From: Planctomycetota bacterium | GTDB lineage: Bacteria > Planctomycetota > Phycisphaerae > UBA1845 | Reading direction: 5' to 3' | NCBI GenBank assembly: GCA_022561255.1 | Contig: JADFRO010000061.1 | Location: 1-11,530 of the forward strand | DNA: 11,530 nt | Shown here: positions 1 through 6,792 of the stretch, in pieces | How positions within the stretch are numbered: the stretch's first letter is position 1 | How the letters are laid out: every line of letters begins with the position of its first letter | The notes under the pieces: model-generated | The model's input: the letters and a program-made list of their open reading frames with translations, nothing else | Told to the model about the DNA's origin: nothing | The model's database searches: none | Position numbers and translations under genes: made by a program

Positions 1-1655
1 GCCTTTCCCGCCTCAACCTGCAGGCAGCGATTGATCGCATTGGGTGACGTGCCGATCATCAACCAGTCGCCGTGTACGCCGACTACCGGTTGAATGAACA
101 TGGCCATGGCGGGGTGCATGATCTGACGGAACCCTTCCGCTTCGACGGGTGCGGGCGTGAGCATCACCATTTGCCCACTGCCCTTGAGCTTTGCGGCTAC
201 GAAGTCGAGCGCGGCGTTGACTTTTTGAGAGGCGATCGCGTGATCCTTGACCCGGAACATGACGACACCATCGGAGCCGCCGAACGGCGTGACGACGGCT
301 GCGGGCATTACTATGTGGATGTACTCGCCGCTCCACCAGGAGAAGAGGTCGCGTTTCAAATCAAATTCGACGGACGTTAGTTGGGCGTCGAACTTGGCGA
401 CGATTTCTACCCCTCCGGGAATCGACTCTTTGACGAATCCTCTCGCGAAGTTGTAGAGCCCTTCGACGTCGAGCATGGGCGACAGCGAAAAACCCGTCGC
501 ATCGGCCGGGATGAAGCGATCGAAGCGTTCAAACGGTTTTCGTTTGAGGAGTGTGGCCGCGAGGGGTAACTCATGTTTGCCGGGCTGAAGATGGAGGGCG
601 GAGTGTGTATGTCGTCGAAGGCCCTTCGTGCCGACCGTCGTAATGCTGTAATCCAAAACGTCTATGTGCTTCACGAGCTTTCGTAGGATGTGCTCGGGCG
701 ATACCTCAGGCTCGGGCTGCTCTTCGGGTTTAGCTGTGCTGGCCAGTCGAGCGGCGTGGCGCAGCTGACGTCTATGCATGGCGTGAGCGTTTTCGGGCTT
801 ATCGAACGCCTTAAACATTCGTTCCAGGTCACGCACGAACAGCTTCATGTCGGCGTAGGTCAACGTGTCCCTCGGCGGTTCGACCGAATCCAAGGCCTTC
901 TGGAACCGCTTGGATGATAAGATCGATTTCGTTCCGCCCTTTCCGCTGATCAATCGGACGGCGTCGTCGCGCGTCCGCGAACCGGTTGCAAGCCCGATCA
1001 GATCACCCTTGCGAAACAGTTCGAGGCTAAACCCAACCTTGCTAAGGCCGTGTCCCGCGAATCGAAGCGACCAGAGTTGGACACCGTCGTCGCTCGATTC
1101 GCTTATCCGAGCGCAGCCGCTCATTGCAGCGATTTCCCGGAGAATAGCGGTGACGCCTGCGAAGTTTTTCTCTCCACTGCCCGGTGCTCCGCGGGCCAGA
1201 AGGAGAAAAGCGCCGCCGAGTTGGGAGTGCGATATGCGCTCTGCGAACAAGAACTCGCGCTTAATTAAGTCACCCCAGCGGACCTGACGAATTAGCTTCG
1301 TCGCCCGGTCGATCGACCCCTCCACGTCCGTGCGGTTTTCCTCGCCGATAAGCGAAAGAACCAGGGACGTTACGTCGCGGTCGATCCCGCTATCAGCGAC
1401 CGCGGTGAATATTTCTGCCCACCTGTCTTGAATCCACTCGCGCTCGGGGTTCTCGACATGGTGGACCAGGAACCAGACGTCTTCGGGCACGTAACGCCCG
1501 AGTGTAAAACTGTCGGGTAAGTCACCAGCCAGGGCGGGAAGGGGCGTAACACCGCAGCACAGCAATGCGGCCGTGCAGGCGACTGAGAGCCGCCCCCCAC
1601 AGGCCAGTCGCCCTCGGCAGGAGTTCGGAGAGAAAGATAGGGAACTGTGGTTCAT
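1..1655 (-). CDS. Exported protein of unknown function (DUF3352-like), C-terminus beyond window
   Basis: An unbroken minus-strand frame of 551 codons runs from an ATG at 1655 to the left edge with no stop, so the C-terminus lies outside. AGGAG (1666-1670) sits 10 nt upstream of the start. Residues 1-43 look like a Sec signal peptide: an arginine-bearing N-region, a hydrophobic stretch around SVACTAALLCCGV, and an ALA-G cleavage site. The mature part opens with a segment like LGRYVPEDVWFLVHHV and has several alternating beta/alpha stretches. A segment near SSKRFQKALDSVEPPRDTL recalls planctomycete secreted DUF3352-type proteins; that family link is from memory and uncertain. There is a charged, possibly helical stretch around KLFVRDLERMFKAFDK. 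No catalytic motif was recognised. The N-region carries a copy of the local 18-bp repeat (residues 11-17). It is divergent from mfd. The existence of the gene is well supported; its function is unknown. Confidence 0.85.
   Translation of the reverse strand, partial: MNHSSLSFSPNSCRGRLACGGRLSVACTAALLCCGVTPLPALAGDLPDSFTLGRYVPEDVWFLVHHVENPEREWIQDRWAEIFTAVADSGIDRDVTSLVLSLIGEENRTDVEGSIDRATKLIRQVRWGDLIKREFLFAERISHSQLGGAFLLLARGAPGSGEKNFAGVTAILREIAAMSGCARISESSDDGVQLWSLRFAGHGLSKVGFSLELFRKGDLIGLATGSRTRDDAVRLISGKGGTKSILSSKRFQKALDSVEPPRDTLTYADMKLFVRDLERMFKAFDKPENAHAMHRRQLRHAARLASTAKPEEQPEPEVSPEHILRKLVKHIDVLDYSITTVGTKGLRRHTHSALHLQPGKHELPLAATLLKRKPFERFDRFIPADATGFSLSPMLDVEGLYNFARGFVKESIPGGVEIVAKFDAQLTSVEFDLKRDLFSWWSGEYIHIVMPAAVVTPFGGSDGVVMFRVKDHAIASQKVNAALDFVAAKLKGSGQMVMLTPAPVEAEGFRQIMHPAMAMFIQPVVGVHGDWLMIGTSPNAINRCLQVEAGK
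1606..1623. repeat. Copy of the 18-bp repeat inside a signal-peptide coding region
   Basis: The plus-strand sequence agtcgccctcggcaggag matches the first intergenic unit (1702-1719) at 16 of 18 bases. It lies within the coding sequence of the left minus-strand gene and encodes residues 11-17 (NSCRGRL) ahead of the hydrophobic core of the signal peptide. No in-frame alternative ATG or GTG lies between it and that core, so it appears to be translated. Confidence 0.6.
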
Positions 1656-1665
1656 CAGGTGCTCG

Positions 1666-1670
1666 CTCCT
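1666..1670 (-). promoter_or_regulatory. Ribosome binding site AGGAG for the left exported protein
   Basis: AGGAG on the minus strand lies 10 nt before the ATG at 1655. It supports that start, and hence translation of the repeat-containing signal-peptide N-region. Confidence 0.55.
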
Positions 1671-1701
1671 AGACTAAAAAACTGCCCGGCCGATAAGTGA
1701 G

Positions 1702-1755
1702 TGTCGCCCTCCGCAGGAGTGTCGTCCTCCGCAGGAGCTTCGCTCTCCGCAGGAG
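1702..1755. repeat. Three tandem 18-bp repeat units, core CTCCGCAGGAG
   Basis: The units are tgtcgccctccgcaggag (1702-1719), tgtcgtcctccgcaggag (1720-1737) and cttcgctctccgcaggag (1738-1755). Each ends in an 11-bp inverted repeat, CTCC-GCA-GGAG or a one-base variant. Related units occur in mfd (2377-2430) and in the left gene (1606-1623). The unit length is a multiple of three, so insertion into a gene would not shift the frame. There are no spacers between units and no transposase or array-associated gene nearby. The function is unknown; a mobile or amplified palindromic element is the best guess. Confidence 0.75.
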
Positions 1756-1781
1756 CGTCCTAGCAGTACTTTCGCAGGACG
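1756..1781. repeat. Inverted repeat next to the tandem units
   Basis: CGTCCT (1756-1761) pairs perfectly with AGGACG (1776-1781) across a 14-nt loop, directly after the third 18-bp unit. TTCGCAGGAC at the right arm resembles a decayed end of another unit. The palindrome ACGTACGT (1779-1786) overlaps it. There is no T-run after it, so it is not a typical intrinsic terminator. Confidence 0.35.
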
Positions 1782-2001
1782 TACGTCAGCAAGAGGCCTT
1801 CACCACGTTGGCCATCCTGTATCAGGATAGTTGCCATCTCGACAAGTGACCAGCAATCCTCTGTCGGGAGTTGTGGCTTCTTGTGGCGGTGGGGTATGAA
1901 GGGGCGTGAGGGCTCGCGCGGACGTCAGGAAACACTGCCCGCCGCACGAGAGTCGCCATACCGCGAGAGCGAGTTGTGGCGATCTGCGTGGTGGTGTTAC
2001 T

Positions 2002-5000
2002 ATGGGGCCAGCGATGGTGATCCCCCCGATCGCCTCTGACGAGCGTATAAAACGCCTGAAGCAGCGAATCGCGGAGTGCGGTAACACCCTGGTTCATGTC
2101 TCCGGCGTCTGGGGATCGTCTGCGCCCATGCTGGCCGCGATGCTCGCATCGGGATCACGCAGGACGTTCCTCTACGTTACCGCTCATCTGGAAGGTGCCG
2201 ATAACGCGCGCGATGATTTGGAACTCTTTCTAGGCCGGCCGTGTGAATTGTTTCCCGCCTGGGAGTCGCTTCCCGGTGAGGGTGTCGCCAGCGCGGAGAT
2301 CGAGGCCGAGCGACTCGCTTTGTGCAGCAGGTTACGCGGGCGGTCCAACCAGATCGCGAACCGGCCCGGTAGCGGCGGTGACGCTTCGCAGGAGCTTCGC
2401 CCTCCGCAGGAGAGTTGCTCTCCGCAGGAGCTTGTGGTCGTTACGCCGATTCAGGCGTTGATGCAGCCGGTTCCCACTCCCGAAGCCCTTGAGCGCAACA
2501 CCCTACGGTTGACGACCAACCCGAGTTCTCGCTCAGCTCGACGCATCTCGCCGGACGACGTTCTCGAGTGGGCGATTGCCCGAGGGTTTGAACGCCTCGA
2601 TCTCGTCGAGTCGCCCGGCGACGTGGCGCGGCGCGGTGAGATTGTCGATCTCTTCGCTCCCGGCGAGACGGCACCCTATCGTTTCCAGTTCGACGGGGAT
2701 GAAATCGAATCCATCCGGCGTTTTGACGTGAGCACACAGCGGTCGATCGAAACGCTCGAGGTTGTTGCGGTCTGCGGCATCTCGAAGATGGGCGGTTCGA
2801 GCCCGCGCGAGTCGACCGACTTCCTCTCCTACGTGCCCCAAGATACGTTGATCGTTCTCGATCGCCCACTGGAAATTCAAGAGATGGGCGAAACGTTTCG
2901 TACGCGGCTCGGTGAGACGCGCCGACTCTTGGAAGTCTCCGCTGTGCTGAGTCGGTTTGCGGATCGACCACAACTGTTTCTCTCGCGCTTCGCCGGACCC
3001 GTCGTCGACGGTGAGGACCACTTTGAGTTCGACGTCGGCTCGCTCACACGGTTCGAGGGCAGCGCCAACGATGCCGTAGGGGAGCTCGTCGCCCTCGCAG
3101 CCGGTCACGAGGTCTACGTTTTATGCGACAACGACGGCGAGCGGCAGCGTCTCGGCGAAATGCTCGCCGAGCAGGCAGGGCAAGTCGTCGAGTCGATTCA
3201 CCTCGAGGTTGGAGTGATGCACCGCGGTTTTGTATGGTCGCGCACGAAGACGGCCGTCGTCGCACATCACGAGATCTTTCACCGTCATCGCCAACGGCGG
3301 CGTATCCGCCGTGTCGAGGCGGGCCGACCGATCGACTCATGGACCGATCTCAAACCCGGTGAGCATGTTGTCCACGTTGTTCACGGGATCGCGCTCTACC
3401 GCGGTCTGCACGTGATGCAAAAGGGCGAGTCGGTTGGCGAGGGGGCAACCTGTCAGGAGGAGGAGTTTCTTACTCTGGAGTTCGCCGACGGTGCTGTCGT
3501 ACACGCCCCCTGCTCGCAGATCGATCTGGTGCAGAAGTACATCGGAGCCGGCGGACGCAAGCCGCAGCTTTCGACGCTCGGGGGAAAGCGGTGGAACAAG
3601 ACCAAGCAAAAGGTCGCCGAGAGCGTTTCGGAGTTGGCCGAAGCGTTGCTGCGCGTGCAAGCCGTTCGCGCTCAGGCAGAGGGAACGGCGTATCCCCCCG
3701 ACACCGAATGGCAGCGGGAGTTCGAGGCGTCATTTCTGTACGAAGAGACCGAGGATCAGCTTCTGGTTGCAGCCGAGATTCGTGAAGATTTGTGTCGGGG
3801 CAGGCCTATGGACCGCCTGGTTTGTGGGGACGTGGGTTACGGCAAGACGGAGCTCGCCATGCGATCGGCGTTCAAGGTCATCGAGTTCGGTCGCCAGGTC
3901 GCGCTCCTCGTTCCCACAACGGTCTTGGCCGAGCAGCACTACGAAACGTTCCGTGAACGCATGGCCGACTATCCGTTCTCGATCGGATGTCTGTCACGGT
4001 TTCGCAGTCCGTCCGAGCAGAAGATCCTCGTCGAACAGGTCAAACGTGGGCAGGTCGACATCGTCATTGGCACCCATCGGCTGCTGAGCAAGGACATCGC
4101 CTTCGCAAGCCTGGGCCTGGTGATCATCGACGAGGAGCAGCGCTTTGGTGTCGAGCACAAAGAGCGTCTGCGTGCGATGCGCGAGACGGTTGACGTTCTG
4201 ACCCTGACAGCCACGCCGATCCCGCGTACGCTGCACCTGTCGCTTCTGGGCGTTCGTGACATCAGCTCACTTCAGACGCCGCCCGTCGATCGCCGGTCGA
4301 TCGCCACGCAGGTGCGACCGTTCGATCGCTCGCTGATCCGCGACGCCGTGCTCCGCGAGATGAATCGTGACGGGCAGGTGTACTTCATTCACAACCTCGT
4401 GCAATCGATCGCAGCCATGGCGGACACGATCCGCAGCATCGTTCCGGAAGCACGGGTCGTCTTCGCGCACGGTCAGATGAAAGATGGTGAACTGGAAGGC
4501 GTGATGCGTTGTTTTCATCGCCGAGAGGCGGACGTTTTGGTCGCAACGACGATCATCGAGAGCGGCATCGACATTCCGACGGTCAACACAATTTTCATCA
4601 ACCGGGCGGAGCGGTTCGGTCTCGCCGATCTGCACCAGCTACGCGGGCGCGTCGGGCGGTCGAGTCATCGGGCGTACTGTTACTTGTTGCTTTCACCCGA
4701 TCGTCCGCCGACCGGTAAGGCGGCCAAACGCCTCAAGACGATCGAGGAGTTCAGCGAGTTGGGCGCCGGGTTCCGCATCGCCATGCGTGATCTGGAGATT
4801 CGCGGAGCGGGGAATCTTCTGGGGCGCGAACAGAGCGGACACATCGCCGCCGTCGGCTACGAAATGTACTGCCGTCTGGTGGAGCAGACCGTTCGTCGAC
4901 TGAAAAACGAACCCGATCCGAGTCCCAGGCCGGTGCAGATCGATCTGGACGTTGCAGCCCACGTCCCGACGCATTACGCTTCGTCGGAGCGGGCCCGCAT

Positions 5001-5397
5001 GGAGATTTACCGGCGCGTCGTTGCCTGCCGTACGCGCGAAGACCTTGAGCAGGTAGAGAAGGATTTAATAGACGCTTTCGGTCCGCTTCCGCAGCCGTTG
5101 CAGCGGATGCTTGATCTCGCGGAGTTGCGTGTGCTGGCTCGCGCGTTTGGTATCCTGTCGATCAGCCTGAGGCCGCCCGACGTCATCTTCGTCGTCGAGA
5201 AGCTGCCCGCGGCGGAGGCGCTGTTCAAAGACGCACCGGGAAGCGTTCGACTCCCGGATGATCACACGGTTCATCTTCGTCTTGCGCCGTCGTACTTGGA
5301 GCCGACGACACTCGTGGCCCTCTTGCGGCGAATGATGCTCCGAGCGTCGCCCGCCGGCGGGGCGTCGTCCAACGTAGAGGTGTTACAAGAATCATGA
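2002..5397 (+). CDS. mfd: Transcription-repair coupling factor Mfd
   Basis: Mfd is a cytoplasmic DNA translocase that removes RNA polymerase stalled at lesions and recruits UvrA for nucleotide excision repair. From the ATG at 2002 it is 1131 residues, close to the roughly 1150 usual for the family. A UvrB-like N-terminal module includes FPAWESLP (84-91) and RGEIVDLFAPGE. The RNA-polymerase-interacting region contains PGEHVVHVVHG (about 452-462). The RecG-like helicase core has Walker A GDVGYGKT (609-616), DEEQRFG (710-716), TATPIPRT (736-743) and QLRGRVGR (879-886). A RecG-type TRG segment (about 921-955) follows, then the C-terminal TRCF domain. The frame is open back to a GTG at 1906, but residues before 2002 look non-coding; ATG 2014 is the other candidate. 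Neither start has a strong Shine-Dalgarno. About 30 extra residues (114-143) carry the local 18-bp repeat. It overlaps the next gene by ATGA. Confidence 0.96.
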   Translation: MGPAMVIPPIASDERIKRLKQRIAECGNTLVHVSGVWGSSAPMLAAMLASGSRRTFLYVTAHLEGADNARDDLELFLGRPCELFPAWESLPGEGVASAEIEAERLALCSRLRGRSNQIANRPGSGGDASQELRPPQESCSPQELVVVTPIQALMQPVPTPEALERNTLRLTTNPSSRSARRISPDDVLEWAIARGFERLDLVESPGDVARRGEIVDLFAPGETAPYRFQFDGDEIESIRRFDVSTQRSIETLEVVAVCGISKMGGSSPRESTDFLSYVPQDTLIVLDRPLEIQEMGETFRTRLGETRRLLEVSAVLSRFADRPQLFLSRFAGPVVDGEDHFEFDVGSLTRFEGSANDAVGELVALAAGHEVYVLCDNDGERQRLGEMLAEQAGQVVESIHLEVGVMHRGFVWSRTKTAVVAHHEIFHRHRQRRRIRRVEAGRPIDSWTDLKPGEHVVHVVHGIALYRGLHVMQKGESVGEGATCQEEEFLTLEFADGAVVHAPCSQIDLVQKYIGAGGRKPQLSTLGGKRWNKTKQKVAESVSELAEALLRVQAVRAQAEGTAYPPDTEWQREFEASFLYEETEDQLLVAAEIREDLCRGRPMDRLVCGDVGYGKTELAMRSAFKVIEFGRQVALLVPTTVLAEQHYETFRERMADYPFSIGCLSRFRSPSEQKILVEQVKRGQVDIVIGTHRLLSKDIAFASLGLVIIDEEQRFGVEHKERLRAMRETVDVLTLTATPIPRTLHLSLLGVRDISSLQTPPVDRRSIATQVRPFDRSLIRDAVLREMNRDGQVYFIHNLVQSIAAMADTIRSIVPEARVVFAHGQMKDGELEGVMRCFHRREADVLVATTIIESGIDIPTVNTIFINRAERFGLADLHQLRGRVGRSSHRAYCYLLLSPDRPPTGKAAKRLKTIEEFSELGAGFRIAMRDLEIRGAGNLLGREQSGHIAAVGYEMYCRLVEQTVRRLKNEPDPSPRPVQIDLDVAAHVPTHYASSERARMEIYRRVVACRTREDLEQVEKDLIDAFGPLPQPLQRMLDLAELRVLARAFGILSISLRPPDVIFVVEKLPAAEALFKDAPGSVRLPDDHTVHLRLAPSYLEPTTLVALLRRMMLRASPAGGASSNVEVLQES
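2377..2430. repeat. In-frame 18-bp repeat units inside mfd
   Basis: Two clear units, cttcgccctccgcaggag (2395-2412) and agttgctctccgcaggag (2413-2430), follow a partial one ending gcttcgcaggag (2394). They are read in the mfd frame as LRPPQE and SCSPQE after a third block ending ASQE. They match the intergenic units at 1702-1755. They lie between the conserved N-terminal helix (EAERLALCSRL) and strand (LVVVTPIQALMQ) of Mfd, where other Mfd proteins have a short linker. Confidence 0.75.
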
Positions 5398-6566
5398 CGC
5401 GTTTGCTTTTGTTCACAGCCACCGCTGGTTTGCTCGCGACGCCGTCATGTTCGGGTCCGATGGCGAGCTACGATTCCGTCGCGACGCCTAAGATCAAGAA
5501 GTCGCACACGGCCTCCGCGGCCGCGTCGTCGAACACCCACGATGGGCAGGGGACGGTCGAGCAGATCACGGTAAAGGGGGAAACGCTCAAGGCTGCAGAC
5601 GTATGGCGACAGGATCGTCGCGAGCTTCTGGAGAGAGCTACCGTTGCAACGCCCGCGGAGTTTTCGCGGTTCGTCGCGGAGCGATCCGGTACGTTGATCG
5701 CTGAAAAAGTCAACGAGATGCTGCTGTATCAGGAGGCATCACGCCGGCTTGTGCCCGAGGTGGCTGAGAACGTCGACCGCTTTTTGACCGCGGAGATTCG
5801 CAAGGTCGTCACCGAAAAGTTCGACGGTATTCAGAGGCGATACGAGAAACATCTGGAAACCGAGGGTAGAACTCTGGATGACGTCCGTGAAGCACTCCGT
5901 CGCCAGTATATGATCGAGGCGTATCTAACGTCGGACATCCGGCCCAAGGTCGGGGAGCCGACGCGCGTCAGGCTCTGGGAGGAGTACGAGGCGGTTGTCG
6001 AGGCACGCAGGCGCGCGGTCCGCCGGAGCATGTCGCTGATTGACGTTCGCTTTGCGGAGTTTCTTGCCGAGGGCAACTTGGCGCCCACGCGAGACGAGCT
6101 CAACGCAGCGCGAAAGAAAGCCGGGGCACAAATCGAGGCTGCACGTTCGGCGCAGCTCGGCGGGACCGTGTTCGCCGAGACGGCGCGGCGGTACTCTCAT
6201 GGGCTCCACGCCGCTGAGGGAGGCGCGTGGGGTTGGGTCGACGCCCAGAGCGTTCGAGAGCGCTTCATCCCAGCGCTTCAGGCGCTGGAGGGTTTGCAAA
6301 GCGGGGAGGTCAGCGAGATCGTGACGGGCCCCGACGCCTTCTTCCTGGTTCGATGTGATCAGTTTGAATCCGGCGAGACGCCCGATTTCCAATCGCTTCA
6401 ACCGGAGTTGATCGAGCGATATGCGGAATCCCAAGAGAACCGGTTGCTCGTGGAACTGCTTGGTGCTTTACAGGAGGACGTCAGACTCGAACCGGTGTTG
6501 CTCGATAGATTTCACAGCGCGGTCGTGGCGGATGCCCTCACGTTCGCCGAGCGTTCCCGTCACTAG
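5394..6566 (+). CDS. SurA/PpiC-type peptidyl-prolyl isomerase-like exported protein
   Basis: The protein has 390 residues. Its N-terminus is a signal-peptide-like segment (MTRLLLFTATAGLLATPS), with Cys19 as a possible but poor lipobox (ATPSC). A charged helical region of about residues 63-210 resembles the SurA-N chaperone part, with a stretch like KVNEMLLYQEASRRLVPE. A parvulin-type domain follows at about 213-323, with GGAWGWV (276-282) and LQSGEVSEIV (301-310). Such proteins help fold outer-membrane or secreted proteins outside the cytoplasm. The two histidines usual in parvulin active sites are missing: the first motif reads DVRFAEFL and the last DAFFLVRC. It may therefore act as a chaperone rather than an isomerase (inference). 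Its ATG overlaps the mfd stop (ATGA), which implies translational coupling; GAGG at 5377-5380 is a distant Shine-Dalgarno. Confidence 0.85.
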   Translation: MTRLLLFTATAGLLATPSCSGPMASYDSVATPKIKKSHTASAAASSNTHDGQGTVEQITVKGETLKAADVWRQDRRELLERATVATPAEFSRFVAERSGTLIAEKVNEMLLYQEASRRLVPEVAENVDRFLTAEIRKVVTEKFDGIQRRYEKHLETEGRTLDDVREALRRQYMIEAYLTSDIRPKVGEPTRVRLWEEYEAVVEARRRAVRRSMSLIDVRFAEFLAEGNLAPTRDELNAARKKAGAQIEAARSAQLGGTVFAETARRYSHGLHAAEGGAWGWVDAQSVRERFIPALQALEGLQSGEVSEIVTGPDAFFLVRCDQFESGETPDFQSLQPELIERYAESQENRLLVELLGALQEDVRLEPVLLDRFHSAVVADALTFAERSRH

Positions 6567-6777
6567 GCCGACTGCCACCACCGTTGCACCAGCGCTGCGG
6601 CGCGTTCGCCTATCGGGTTAACCCTGTCACGGCACTGCGTTCTTTCCTTCCCGTCAATCGCTGATAGCCTCAAGAATCAATTGGTCCTGTTCCGATAGTC
6701 CCGGCGTTGTTGTTCCTTTCCGGTACGTCAGCGCTAGGGCTGGGTTGAGCGTGCCGAGGTCGGTTTGGTTCGTTTCT

Positions 6778-6784
6778 GAAAGGG
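6778..6784 (+). promoter_or_regulatory. Ribosome binding site GAAAGGG for the beta-barrel gene
   Basis: GAAAGGG lies 8 nt before ATG 6793. It favours that start over the in-frame TTG at 6745, which would put 16 extra residues in front of a normal signal peptide. Confidence 0.55.
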
Positions 6785-6792
6785 CAGAACTT

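Larger units (their letters stand above)
1656..2001. other. Divergent intergenic region between the exported protein and mfd
   Basis: About 345 bases lie between the divergent starts at 1655 and 2002. The stretch holds the AGGAG site of the left gene, three tandem 18-bp repeat units (1702-1755), an inverted repeat (CGTCCT 1756-1761 with AGGACG 1776-1781) and the 8-bp palindrome ACGTACGT (1779-1786). The mfd frame stays open back to a GTG at 1906, but that segment does not look like Mfd protein. TTGTGG (1974-1979) and TACTAT (1998-2003), 18 nt apart, loosely resemble -35 and -10 boxes for mfd; this is weak. No RNA gene was seen. Confidence 0.5.

Noticed and set aside
72..1287. Several plus-strand open frames of 60-140 codons
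   Set aside because: They overlap the 551-codon minus-strand frame, which has a signal peptide and ribosome site. Their translations show no family resemblance.
1702..1755. CRISPR array
   Set aside because: The units abut with no spacers, are only 18 bp long and show no cas gene nearby.
1906..2001. Upstream GTG start for mfd at 1906
   Set aside because: The 32 extra residues do not resemble Mfd, and the AAGGGG run ends only 1 nt before the GTG. It cannot be fully excluded.
1896..2040. Short frame from ATG 1896
   Set aside because: About 48 codons, overlaps the mfd start and has no recognisable signal or domain.
2441..3108. Minus-strand open frames of 176 and 191 codons opposite mfd
   Set aside because: They lie wholly within conserved mfd coding sequence and are arginine-rich, as expected of antisense frames in GC-rich DNA.
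6615..6624. GGGTTAACCC palindrome as an operator
   Set aside because: A single 10-bp palindrome with no matching promoter or second copy is not enough to support an operator.
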